Assembly: GCA_008000375.1 (NCBI GenBank)
Contig: SMOI01000088.1
Location: forward strand, 19,703-83,702
Length of the DNA: 64,000 bases
Direction of reading: 5' to 3'
Source of the DNA: Poteriospumella lacustris
Lineage: Eukaryota; Sar; Chrysophyceae; Chromulinales; Dinobryaceae
How positions within the stretch are numbered: the first letter of the stretch is position 1; every line of letters starts with the position of its first letter. Positions 13,301 to 23,000 of this stretch are shown in pieces. Position numbers and translations under genes: made by a program. The notes below the pieces were generated by a model, which searched no databases, was not told where the DNA came from, and saw only the letters and a program-made list of their open reading frames with translations.

Positions 13301-14317
13301 GGGCGAAACTACGAATGAAGATGTCCATCGCGTTGTGCGTCAAGTCTTACGTCGTTTGGTACCAGCGACCTCACCATTGATGCAACGGGACGAGGCGGAA
13401 TGGCCGTATGAACTGTGCGTCACGTCGTCGTATGGTACCCAAGTCTATCGCACGGTGGAAAAGAATGATGCACCGTTCACACCGTTGAAAGATACGATGG
13501 AGATTCTGGTGGTCCATTGGCAGAACGCTGTCGTCAAGGATGGACTGGTGGACATCGTCCGGGCGAAGGACATTACGGATCAATCCTTCACCGGTAACCA
13601 TTCCTCCTCCATGGCCGATATCGATGAAGATCTCGACGAAGATGAATATTACCCCGCGACGACCTATTCCAAGACACAGCCGCAACACAAACGTGCGAAG
13701 AAGACCTTGTCGATCTATGATTGTTTGGATAAATACATTGAACGTGAACAATTGGCCGATACGGAGACGGTGTATTGCAATCGTTGCAAAGAAATGTTGG
13801 CCCCGATTAAGAAGATGGATATTTGGTCCGCACCCGACATTTTGATCATTCATCTGAAGCGTTTCCAATTCATTACGGGCCAATACCAGTTGGTGTTGCG
13901 TGAGAAGATCAATGACGTGGTGGAGTTTCCGATTGAAGGATTGGATTTGACGGCGTATGTACAAGGTACCGTGTCGTCCGAAGCGCCACCGATTTATGAT
14001 CTCTTTGCGGTGTCGCATCACATGGGCAATCTCGGCGGTGGGCATTACACGGCCACGGCGAAGAACTTTGTGAACAATCAATGGTATTACTTCAATGACT
14101 CGAGTGTGACACCCACCGAGCCATCGTCGGCCATCAATGCGACCGCCTATGTTCTCTTCTACAAGCGCAGGTATGTATCTAATATACGTTTGTTGGTTTG
14201 CTGCTTTGATGTACCTTACATGTGTTGTGATGCTTCTTCTCTCATAGAACGGGAACATGCAAATGGGCTGGACAAGTGCCTCACCCGGAGGGTCTGCCTG
14301 ACGAAGAAGACAACTAA
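10320..14317 (+). CDS. DUSP-type ubiquitin-specific protease (USP4/11/15-like)
   Basis: Cysteine protease that removes ubiquitin from proteins. Exons 10320-10493, 10560-14170 and 14248-14317 give 1284 aa. Residues of about 15-165 form a DUSP domain (Trp-rich start, then the Lys-Tyr-Gly-Gly-Gly-Pro motif and the Val-Glu-Val-Tyr-like strand). A Tudor/MBT-like barrel follows at about 265-365 (Val-Gly-Asp-Met-Val-Asp-Val, then Phe-Phe-Gly-Trp-Asp). The catalytic domain starts with the Cys box Asn-Leu-Gly-Asn-Thr-Cys-Phe-Met-Asn (Cys near 528) and ends with the His box Gly-Gly-Gly-His-Tyr-Thr-Ala (His near 1219) and the Asn-Asp-Ser box. Two Cys-x-x-Cys pairs, one on each side of a long insert, form the zinc ribbon, as in USP4/15. 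The insert is acidic and low-complexity. The last exon adds an acidic tail. A shard of this gene occurs at 16225-16330. Confidence 0.93.
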
Positions 14318-14538
14318 AGCAGCAACCACCCAGTCTCCGTCTCTCACACCTCTCTTTTCCTTTAAGGTTCTCTCTTGTAACTGCGCCACCATCTAATCTC
14401 ACTTTTCTCTTGTACTCTTCAACACTGTTTTGTGTTTGGTTCCTCTCTTTCTATATCGATATTTGCATCGGTCCTCTGATGGACGAAGCTCGTCTCTTGC
14501 GGCCGACACATGTTGCTGACCGTGTGAATCAGGGACGC
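14318..14538. other. 3' flank of the USP gene
   Basis: Pyrimidine-rich sequence with no coding frame of note. It ends where the first copy of a long direct repeat begins. Confidence 0.4.
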
Positions 14539-14990
14539 GAGGTTCTAGTACCAGCAGTGCAGTGCGATCTCTGTGTGCGCACATAGATACAACTGAGAAG
14601 ACAGCTACACTGACATCCCTTGGGACACGTACCGAAAGAGTTGGACCTGTGACGTGAGTGCCGTGCGAGCATCATGCAAATGCCGACATGCTGGTGAACC
14701 GGTCCGTCAGTTCTTGTCTATGGTAAGTGTAGCTTCCCACTTGATTCAGAAAGGAAACACAAATGTCGGCGAAGTAATCGAGCTTTGAGTTGACGCCATC
14801 GCATGACGATTACAGAGAACGAATGATGGATAGGTGACACTTCGCGTTTGGATTAAAGTCAGTATACTTTGGGTATGGTGCGTGGGTCTCTGCACAGATC
14901 GTCGTGGACTATCAACAATTGCCAACGTTGGCATGAATCGGAGTATCGCTACATCACACAAGACACCAGATGTGAGCAGGCCACAAGAAT
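14539..14990. repeat. Long direct repeat R1, copy 1
   Basis: About 450 bp here recur in the same orientation at 16456-16913 with scattered substitutions and a few small indels. On the minus strand the repeat would carry the 3' continuation of the small family-A gene that precedes it. Its last part (from the CCAACGTTGG palindrome onward) is present a third time at about 15338-15427. Confidence 0.85.
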
Positions 14991-15008
14991 CACTTTCAAT
15001 CAATAAGT

Positions 15009-15310
15009 ACTTAGAGGAGAGCCACTGTAACATTTCATCATCATTGCCCTCCAGCAAATACTCATTGGCGCGTGCAATGATGCCATACAGGTCACCGTGC
15101 CCTCCGACATCATCCTTGTCAGTGACACAGACAAGACCGTTCATCACTTTGATGAATCCCTCTTTCTGCTTGGCCGACCACTTACGAACAGGGATAGATA
15201 AATGTAGATCCTCTACATCCTTCCATACATCGGAGGCCAGCCCAATCACTCTCTCCGTGAAGGGGGGCTTAACATAATGCTCTTTCTTGAAGAGCTTTCT
15301 CTTGATTTCA
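15009..15310 (-). pseudogene. Small gene family A, copy A1 (5'-truncated)
   Basis: The frame encodes the same roughly 95-residue domain as copy A2 (start Lys-Leu-Phe-Lys-Lys-Glu-His-Tyr, end Met-Leu-Gln-Trp-Leu-Ser-Ser). The ATG and first residues are replaced by sequence from a tandem 9-mer array. The GTAAGT donor seen at the domain end in A2 and A3 is lost through a small deletion, so the frame runs on to a stop at 14746. I do not recognise the family. It could instead be a second exon of a gene whose first exon is A2. Confidence 0.5.
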
Positions 15311-15314
15311 CGAT

Positions 15315-15350
15315 TGCCAACGTTGCCAACGTTGCCAACGTTGGCATGAA
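15315..15350. repeat. Tandem TTGCCAACG 9-mer array
   Basis: Four back-to-back copies of the 9-mer TTGCCAACG lie at the junction between A1 and the R1-like piece. Single copies occur at the same place in the two long R1 repeats, so the array expanded locally. Adjacent copies create AACGTT palindromes. Confidence 0.85.
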
Positions 15351-15427
15351 TCGGAGTATCGCTATGGCCATCACACAAGACACCAGATGTGAGCAGGATA
15401 CAAGAATCACTTTCAATCAATAAGTAC

Positions 15428-15751
15428 TTACGCAGAGGAGAGCCACTGTAACATTTCATCATCATTGCCTTCCAATAAATACGCATTGGCGCGTGCAATG
15501 ATGCCATACAGGTCACCGTGCCCTCCGACATCATCCTTGTCAGTGACGCAGACAAGACCGTTCATCACTTTGATGAATCCCTCTTTCTGCTTGGCCGACC
15601 ACTTACGAACAGGGATAGATAAATGTAGATCCTCTACATCCTTCCATACATCGGAGGCCAGCCCAATCACTCTCTCCATGAAAGGGGGCTTAACATAATG
15701 CTCTTTCTTGAAGAGCTTTCTCGTAACTTCAGATGATGCCTTTCTCTTCAT
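15428..15751 (-). CDS. Small gene family A, copy A2 (unknown protein)
   Basis: This is the most intact copy: an ATG at 15751 opens 107 codons beginning Met-Lys-Arg-Lys-Ala-Ser-Ser-Glu. The charged, mostly helical sequence contains a Val-Cys-Val-Thr-Asp-Lys-Asp-Asp segment and ends Gln-Trp-Leu-Ser-Ser-Ala. The stop TAA is inside GTAAGT, a perfect donor also present in A3, so the 107-residue frame may be only the first exon. I recognise no domain. Upstream (15752-15800) a TACTGTACTAGTCGCTGATGG stretch is shared in part with A3, which may be a common promoter. Confidence 0.45.
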   Translation of the reverse strand: MKRKASSEVTRKLFKKEHYVKPPFMERVIGLASDVWKDVEDLHLSIPVRKWSAKQKEGFIKVMNGLVCVTDKDDVGGHGDLYGIIARANAYLLEGNDDEMLQWLSSA

Positions 15752-16224
15752 CGTTCCTGCTCTACTGTACTGTACTAGTCGCTGATGGAGAGACCTTACT
15801 TATAAGAGAGCAACTGATTGTGTTAGCGACCTTCACTTGGAGTTTGAACGTGCCATGTGCCATCCTCCATCCTCACCCACACCCTCACTATCCTCACCAT
15901 CCTCGCCCCAGACTGTCCAACCTCTGGGTTCTGGAGGACAGCGGAGGGGCAGAACCTACAACAGAAATACAGTGACACCGTATGTATGTATCGTGCACCA
16001 TGCAGTTCATGTTTGAATATTTGAGTGGAGTTGAAAGAAAATCGACCTCATTTTGGCCCAATTTCTCAGTTGAGCATGCAATGAAATCCACAGATGCACA
16101 TCCTACCTTCAAACTTACCGATGCCACGAACCATGGAACAGTGGCATTACCAATTATGGTACTCCAACCGTCGTCACTTTTGTTGAAGGGTTCCATCGAT
16201 GACTGGTACGTCAGTGGCGTAACG
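15752..16224. other. Intergenic segment between A2 and the USP shard
   Basis: The part next to A2 is probably its promoter. A CCTCACCATCCTCRCC-type short tandem lies near 15870-15905. A plus-strand frame (15982-16296) runs into the USP shard and stops in it; its upstream part resembles nothing I know. Confidence 0.35.
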
Positions 16225-16330
16225 AATATGTTGCTGGAGAAATACGGCGATGGACCACCATTTCCTCGTAAAGTCCTCAATGTGGGTAAATGCTGAAATC
16301 CTATTTATCAAGTGAACTTATGGCCTGTCC
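16225..16330 (+). pseudogene. Degenerate fragment of the USP gene (DUSP region)
   Basis: About 106 bp match USP exon 2 at 10683-10790, with a few substitutions and a small indel, covering the codons around Lys-Tyr-Gly-Gly-Gly-Pro. Here the third Gly is Asp, a premature TGA follows soon after (near 16292), and the flanks do not match the USP gene. With R1 copy 2 starting at 16456, this looks like the remnant of a tandem duplication of USP plus downstream DNA that lost most of its length. Confidence 0.8.
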
Positions 16331-16455
16331 CCATCCCACCCCCCTCTGTCTTCAGTGTGAGGCGAACTGAGTGCCTAAAGCACGTGCGCCTCAGCCATCT
16401 CCTTCCATTAGCACACCGATAATCCGTCCATATCGTCGCCTCCTCCTTCGTAATG

Positions 16456-16913
16456 GAGGTTCTTGTACCGGCAGTACAGTGCGATCTCTGTGTGCGCACA
16501 TAGATACAACTGAGAAGACAGCTCCACTGACATCCCTTGGGACAGGTGCTGAAAGAGTTGAATCTGTGATGTGAGTGCCGTGCGAGCATCATACAAATGC
16601 CGACATGCTGGTGAACCGGTCCGTCAGTTCTTGTCTATGGTAAGTTCAGCTTCCCACTCGATTCAGAAAGGAAACACAAATGTCGGCGATGTAATCGAGC
16701 TTTGAGTTGACGCCATCGCATGACGATTACAGAGAACGAATGATGGATAGGTGACACTTCGCGTTTGGATTAAAGTCAGTATACTTTGGGTATGGTGCGT
16801 GGGTCTCTGCACAGATCGTCGTGGACTATCAACAATTGCCAACGTTGGCATGAATCGGAGTGTCGCTATATGGACATCATACAAGACAGCAGATGTGAGC
16901 AGGCCATTAAAAT
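16456..16913. repeat. Long direct repeat R1, copy 2
   Basis: Second copy of the repeat that starts at 14539, in the same orientation. Divergence is visible (for example extra bases near 16870) and the similarity stops abruptly near 16913, where a different sequence begins. Confidence 0.85.
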
Positions 16914-17189
16914 CAGTTTTCCGAAGGATGCATACCTGCTGAATCCAACTACAGTTGACAAGTTGCCACGCAAAACCGGTGCTATTGGGATCGTAGCATC
17001 GCAAGCGACAGCTCCAGGCCATCTTTGGGTGATTCTACCCACGAAACATTCCCCATTGCTTCTATTCAGCACCAAATAGCAGGTGGGCGTTGCTGTTGCC
17101 ACCATTGACAGCGTCGCTAACAGCGGTGGCTCAACAGTGGAGAGGTCGTTCACATTTCCGCTACCCACATCCGATCAATCAACAAATAC
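16914..17189. other. Unassigned sequence inside the repeat mosaic
   Basis: It lies between R1 copy 2 and copy A3. A minus-strand frame (17168-16866) follows the conserved donor of A3 and could contain its next exon, but no acceptor is convincing. Confidence 0.3.
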
Positions 17190-17514
17190 TTACTCAGAGG
17201 AGAGCCACTGTAACATTTCATCATCATTGCCCTCCAACAAATACGCATTGCCACGTGTGATGATGTCGTACAGGTCACCGCGCCCTCCGTCATCGTCCTT
17301 GTCAGTGACACAGACAAGGCCGTTCATCACATCGATGAATCGCTCTTTTCTGCTTGACCGGCCATTCACGAACAAGGATAGATAAATGTAGATCCTTTGC
17401 ATCCTTCCAAACATCGGAGACCAACCCAATCACTCTCTCCGTGAAAGGGGTCTCACAAAATGCTGCTCTTTCTTGAAGAGCTTTCTCTTTTGTTTCAGAT
17501 CCCGTTCTCTTCAT
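17190..17514 (-). pseudogene. Small gene family A, copy A3 (frameshifted)
   Basis: The ATG at 17514 opens a Met-Lys-Arg-Thr-Gly-Ser-Glu frame matching the start of A2, but the reading frame shifts within the Lys-Arg/Ser-Arg-Lys region near 17360. The second half (Asp-Val-Met-Asn-Gly-Leu-Val-Cys to Gln-Trp-Leu-Ser-Ser-Glu) is in another frame. The GTAAGT donor at the domain end is kept. The copy is more diverged than A1 and A2. Confidence 0.65.
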
Positions 17515-17545
17515 CGTTCCTGCGACTACTGTACTGGTCGCTGAT

Positions 17546-17690
17546 GGAGAGAAAGGGATCTGAAACAACGAGAAAGCTCTTCAAGAAAGAGCAACATCAT
17601 GTTGAGCCCCTTTAACGGAGAGAGTGATTGGGCTGGCCTCCGATGTTTGGAAGGATGTGGAGGATCTAAATTTGTCTACCTTCAGCCAAG
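17546..17690 (+). pseudogene. Small gene family A, copy A4 (inverted, truncated)
   Basis: This plus-strand segment matches the 5' half of A3 in inverted orientation, head to head with a spacer of only about 30-40 bp that includes the shared ACTGGTCGCTGATGG stretch. It has an in-frame stop after about 20 codons and loses similarity after the Asp-Leu codons. Confidence 0.65.
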
Positions 17691-17898
17691 TGAAGGTCGC
17701 TTTCTTCTTTCTTTTCCTCGAAATACATTCGCTTCTACCAGGTTGGATAGCAAAATGGATGGGTCACACTGTCCTCACTTCAATAGTGGGTTCAATTTGC
17801 TCGTAAAAGAGCAAGCAAGCAAGGATTCGACATCACATCATCATCATGGTTAACGCGAGGAGACACGGTGTCCGTTTCAGTTTCACGCTTGACGTCGT

Positions 17899-17943
<45 letters not shown>
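17899..17943. repeat. (TCG)n microsatellite
   Basis: About 14-15 uninterrupted TCG/GTC units between the family-A mosaic and the first palindrome. No gene uses it. Confidence 0.9.
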
Positions 17944-17945
<2 letters not shown>

Positions 17946-18074
17946 CATGATGCTTCGCAGCGACCGTTTCGCGCCTTTGATCACTCTCATCAATCAAGTG
18001 AGGTCGAAGTTTGATGAGCAGTGATGCAAGAAAAGCAACAGGCAAGCAATCTGAAAGGAACAACGAAGCAGATA

Positions 18075-18761
18075 TTTCAAGCGGTTTGCTGAACAGGTGC
18101 CATTTTCATTGCGAAGGATCGACGATTTTGCGAAGTAATCCGAAGGAATGGTAAGATATTGTGATGTGGCATCCTACTTCTTCCTGTCCGAGACTGACTT
18201 CTCCTCGGTAATTCATGCAGAGCGAAGTTGAGGAAACGATCGAACGCATTAAGGTGCAACCTGGAGTGGAAGGATATGTTATCTGCAACAAGCAAGGCCA
18301 AGTTCTGCGACGATTCCCCAATATGTCGGTGGAGGACGCCGAGACCTATGCTCACACGATGAATGCGTTGACCAACCAAGCGAGAGGAGTTGTTCGTGAT
18401 CTTAATCCTCATGTAAGGAGCAATGACATTTTTATGAATCCGCATTTATCGTAATAGAATTCCCTTCTTGACGCCCCTATAGAATGAACTCAGATATCTT
18501 CGAGTGAAGACCCGGAAACATGAGATAATGGTGGCCTATGATGTACAGTTTATCGTAATTGTTATTCAAAGGTGGCCTCCAGCTGGACGATAAAAGTATA
18601 TTTCGTAGGGTTCATCGTGTATGGCCTCGTACCTGTGCCCTGGCGACATTCCATTAGTTATACACACACTGTACACATATAATTACATCACAATGCTCTT
18701 TTTTTCACCCCAAAGCTTTGTCAAATGCTGTTGCCTTCATAGTCATTCTGTTGAGACTCGA
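18075..18761. repeat. Palindrome 1, left arm (roadblock gene)
   Basis: Inverted copy of 19062-19751. Over the gene, positions pair exactly (pair sums are constant at 37826). Near the inner end there are a G/A difference and a short indel. Identity begins 73 bp upstream of the start codon and ends about 170 bp past the stop codon; inside that point similarity decays to patches. Confidence 0.93.
18148..18593 (+). CDS. DYNLRB: Dynein light chain roadblock/LC7, copy 1
   Basis: Roadblock light chain that dimerises and binds dynein intermediate chain in cytoplasmic or flagellar dynein. Exons 18148-18150, 18221-18412 and 18483-18593 give 101 aa, the normal length. The first coding exon is just the ATG, followed directly by GTAAG; splicing yields Met-Ser-Glu-Val-Glu-Glu-Thr, matching the family start. 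Also typical are Gly-Val-Glu-Gly-Tyr-Val-Ile, Val-Arg-Asp-Leu-Asn-Pro, the Leu-Arg-Tyr-Leu-Arg-Val-Lys strand, Lys-His-Glu-Ile-Met-Val-Ala and Ile-Val-Ile-Gln near the end. The C-terminus (Arg-Trp-Pro-Pro-Ala-Gly-Arg) is longer than in animals. An inverted copy with the same protein lies at 19678-19233. Confidence 0.93.
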
Positions 18762-19061
18762 CAATTTCGCTTAGAGGCGATTGAGCAAACACGTCAAGAG
18801 GGTGGTGTGCTTTTGCCGTCGCATGCAGAGGCACGACAGGACAAGAGATACTCTTCACAGGTTTAACAGTTTTCGTGAGGAGTGTACCTTCAAAACTGCG
18901 GGCAAATGTCGGAAGTCGTACGGTGGTAAGGATAACAGAGCACCGCCTGCAATAGCCTGCAGTCATGGCGTCGTGCCTACCTCTGAGACAGCGACGACGC
19001 ACCACCCTCTATTCTCTTGTCCTGCAACAAGTTCGACGCTCTCCATCGCGACAAGAATTCT
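18762..19061. other. Spacer of palindrome 1
   Basis: About 300 bp lie between the arms. Short patches (such as AGAGGGTGGTG and a GTCGC/CACGAC pair) still match in inverted orientation, as if the two arms once met near the centre and the middle has diverged. No gene is apparent; both roadblock genes point into it. Confidence 0.6.
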
Positions 19062-19751
19062 TCGAGTCCCAACAGAATGACTATGAAGGCAACAGCATTT
19101 GACAAAGCTTTGGGGTGAAAAGACAAGGAGCATTGTGATGTAATTATATGTGTACAGTGTGTGTATAACTAATGGAATGTCGCCAGGGTACAGGTACGAG
19201 GCCATACACGATGAACCCTACGAAATATACTTTTATCGTCCAGCTGGAGGCCACCTTTGAATAACAATTACGATAAACTGTACATCATAGGCCACCATTA
19301 TCTCATGTTTCCGGGTCTTCACTCGAAGATATCTGAGTTCATTCTATAGGGGCGTCAAGAAGGGAATTCTATTACGATAAATGCGGATTCATAAAAATGT
19401 CATTGCTCCTTACATGAGGATTAAGATCACGAACAACTCCTCTCGCTTGGTTGGTCAACGCATTCATCGTGTGAGCATAGGTCTCGGCGTCCTCCACCGA
19501 CATATTGGGGAATCGTCGCAGAACTTGGCCTTGCTTGTTGCAGATAACATATCCTTCCACTCCAGGTTGCACCTTAATGCGTTCGATCGTTTCCTCAACT
19601 TCGCTCTGCATGAATTACCGAGGAGAAGTCAGTCTCGGACAGGAAGAAGTAGGATGCCACATCACAATATCTTACCATTCCTTCGGATTACTTCGCAAAA
19701 TCGTCGATCCTTCGCAATGAAAATGGCACCTGTTCAGCAAACCGCTTGAAA
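19062..19751. repeat. Palindrome 1, right arm (roadblock gene)
   Basis: Reverse-complement partner of 18075-18761. The outer boundary is sharp: at 19752 it stops matching the other arm's flank. Confidence 0.93.
19233..19678 (-). CDS. DYNLRB: Dynein light chain roadblock/LC7, copy 2
   Basis: Inverted duplicate of the gene at 18148. Exons on the minus strand are 19678-19676, 19605-19414 and 19343-19233, encoding the same 101-residue protein. Both introns have the same length and, where I compared them, the same sequence as in copy 1. It is convergent with copy 1 and also carries the same 73 bp upstream of the ATG, so both copies may be transcribed. Beyond that the upstream DNA is unique. Confidence 0.93.
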
Positions 19752-20084
19752 ACTCTACTCCCTTCTTTAGAGGGGTTGTCTATCGTTCTTCTTTGGTTCG
19801 TAGGTCACTGTTCCATGTTGTTCATGCTTCATGTTTGGTGATCCATGATGGTGCATGGTGCAAGGAGCGAAACGGTCGCTCTGTCGATATGATGATGGCG
19901 ACGATGACAGCGGGCAGTCGGCAGGTTCGTTATTCGTTGGTGAGGGTCTTGATTGTTATTGTCCTTGATAAAATGAGACGTTCAGGACTTTCACAACGTT
20001 CATGATAAGCCATATTTGCATTCTTTGGGGGGCTTCAGGAACGATTTCATCAATTGATTTGATATATCAAGGACTTGAACGAGC
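19752..20084. promoter_or_regulatory. Divergent intergenic region
   Basis: Unique DNA between roadblock copy 2 (leftward) and the OGT fusion (rightward), probably with both promoters. No repeat or conserved frame seen. Confidence 0.4.
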
Positions 20085-23000
20085 ATGTGGCAACCGATCG
20101 TGCACATATGCGTGTGGATATCACTGCTCATACTATTGGCGGTTGATGGCGCATCGTTTCCGAAGAAAGATAACATTAAGTTAGATCCATCGGCTTTGAC
20201 TGTGGACGAAAGGCAGGCTATTGGAACCAAAATTCAAACGTTCTTCGCAAGTGGCGAACATGTCAATCTCGTGAACTATTGCGCTTCGTTAGAAAAGCAG
20301 TACGGCACGTTGGATTTCGGGTTTTCGAACAACTCATCCCCTTATATATTTCTTGGAGCCTCATTGTATTCGTTGCATCGCACGGATGACGCTCTCGCAG
20401 CCTTTAAGAAAGCGCTAATATCCAGCCCAGACAATGGTAATATCCATGTCAATATTGGGGAGATTCTTCTGCAAACATTCAAGCTGGACGATGCAATGGC
20501 ATCCTTTCGTAAAGCATATGAGTTGAACAATGCTGGTGCACTGCCGCGAATCTTGAGAACGATTGGGTGGAGTGCAGATTGGGCAGATTTGGAAGAGTTT
20601 GTGGCCAACTTGGAAGTGGAGCTGAAGAATTGCAACAACGAGGATGATCCTTCCACCTGTGACAGTGAAAATGCCTTTGGAAGTGAGTATACGGATGCCT
20701 CTCTGATATCAGGAATCGTTGCGGAGTTTCGATCCGAAAATAACAAGTTGAGCCCTCTGGCACTGAAAGACCATGAAATCGCTCCCTTGTGGGACGTACC
20801 GTACAACGTAACCCGCTCATTGTCACGCAAAGAACCTCTCAAACGAACACCACAACGTCTGAAAGTTGGTCTGGTTTCATCGGATTTCAACGTACATCCT
20901 GTGTCGCAACTGATTCGAGGAATGATTCAATTCGTGGACAAGGAACGTATCGAACTCTATTGCTACTCGTTGCAAAGTAAAAGCAGTTGGTGGGGTGATA
21001 ACATAACGTCTCATGTGGAACACTTTGTGAGTATTCTCGAAATGAATCATCGCGACGCAGCCAATTTGATTGCAAAGCATCAAATCGATATTTTAATCGA
21101 TTTGAATGGACATACGATGTTTTCCGGGTTGGCGATTTTCAAATTCCGACCTGCACCGATTCAAATGACCTTTCTAGGTTTACCAACCAGTACAGCCTCT
21201 GAATATATTGATTACTATTTGGGCGACTTCGTATCCAATCCACCAGAATTTCGTCAAGAATTTTTAGAATCGATGGCCTTGCTGCCACCGTCTTACATTG
21301 TCTCCGACTATGCTCAGCTGTTGGGGGACATTGCGGATCGTGACTTTGAGGCACGTGCCAATCGTTCTTGTTTCTTTGAAACCCCGATGGGTTCTTCCTT
21401 TGCAACACCCACCTACACCGACCCCACCATCCATCAATTTGATGATGCTTCGTTGTTACTCGCCACGTTTTCGAATTCACAGAAATTGGACCCCTCGCTC
21501 TTTCACGTGTGGATGAATCTCTTGTCCAGTTTACCCGGTGCCAAGATGCTTATGATGGAATATCGTGGTGCCGATTATTTCTTACGCAATTTGCATCGGG
21601 TCGCTCGTAGTTTTGGCATCGAAACGGATCGCTATGTGATGGTGCCCCAAAAGTCGTACATTGATCATTTGGATTGTAAAACGTCAGTCGATTTGGCGTT
21701 GGATACGGTCTCCAAGAATGGTCATACGACGGGGTTGGATGCACTCTGGGCAGGTATTCCCTTGTTGTCGATGGGAGGAAGAAACCGTGCCTTGGCGCGA
21801 GCCGCGGAGTCCATGGCTACAGCCTTGGAACATGAGGTGGGCTTGACGTTTTCACTGAAAGAATACGAAGATCTGGCGTTACGTGTCTTGAAAGCAAAGC
21901 GTTCCTCCTCTACCGATAAAGATGCCACCACGGCATCCTCTCACCCAAGACACGACAGTCACAGTACGCAGGAGAGCAGTAAACGCACCACCGACTATGC
22001 ATCCTCACCCCTGTTACTGCAATGGCGTCGAGAGATCATTCGTCAACGTCGAGCCTCGTCCTTGTTCAACACGCGCTTGTTCACGAAATTTTTCGAACGA
22101 TACATGGAATCGCTGTGGGAAATTGTCCATTTGCAGCGGATCCACCCCGTTCTGCATCGTCTGTTGGCCTCCAGTCCACGACACCAACGTCGTCAGCGTC
22201 TCTATCCCAACCGACGTCATTTCATGCATGTGTTCCCCGCCAAGTCGCAACTCCCGGATTTTGCGGCGCAATTCTCTCCTTTACAGACGACAACAATGCG
22301 CAATTCCGATGTCGCGGATCCATCGTATTTGCATGCGGCGATGAACAACGTAGCCGTCTATGCACCCAATATCTTGAACTACACGGATTCCAACGTCTTA
22401 GATCGTTGCTCATCGAACAAGGGACGTAAACCACGGTCAGAGTACGAGCCAATACCTGCCTACGTCTTTGATGGACGGAATATCATGTTGAACATTGGTG
22501 GGATTCATGCGGCCGATGGCTGGTTGTTGGTGAATAACAAGGTAAGGTAGTGTTGCTGGTGTGGAGTTCTCATGAGATGAGAAGAAGAAACGCTTACTCT
22601 GATGATGTCTGGACACTCACCTGTCGGTGTGTGTGTATTGTGCATGTCTTGTATGATGTAGAGGGACAACTACTTCGTGGATCCCGTCTTGAATCCGGTC
22701 GATATCTTACGGGATATGGATGATCTCTACGGGCTACCTGATCATTCCGTCGCCGCGTTGTATTGCAGTCATACCTTGGAGCATCAAACGATCGCAGGAG
22801 ATAAGTTGATGACGACGTTGAAAGAATGGTTCCGGGTGATTCGTCCTGGTGGGTTGTTACTGGTATCGGTACCAGACCTGACGGTGTTAGCGAAGTAAGT
22901 GTACGCGTGTGAATGGATGCATGTTAATGTTGCTGACGTCTTGTTACACCGCCCCCCCCCCATGTGACCCTCCCTCAGAATGGTCTTGGATCCAAAACTG

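Noticed and set aside
12405-14402. Two long antisense frames (312 and 343 codons) over the USP gene
   Set aside because: They mirror the codon bias of the USP exon; the sense frame carries all catalytic boxes.
15315-15427. CRISPR-like spaced repeat
   Set aside because: The 9-mers are directly adjacent without spacers, and the genome is eukaryotic.
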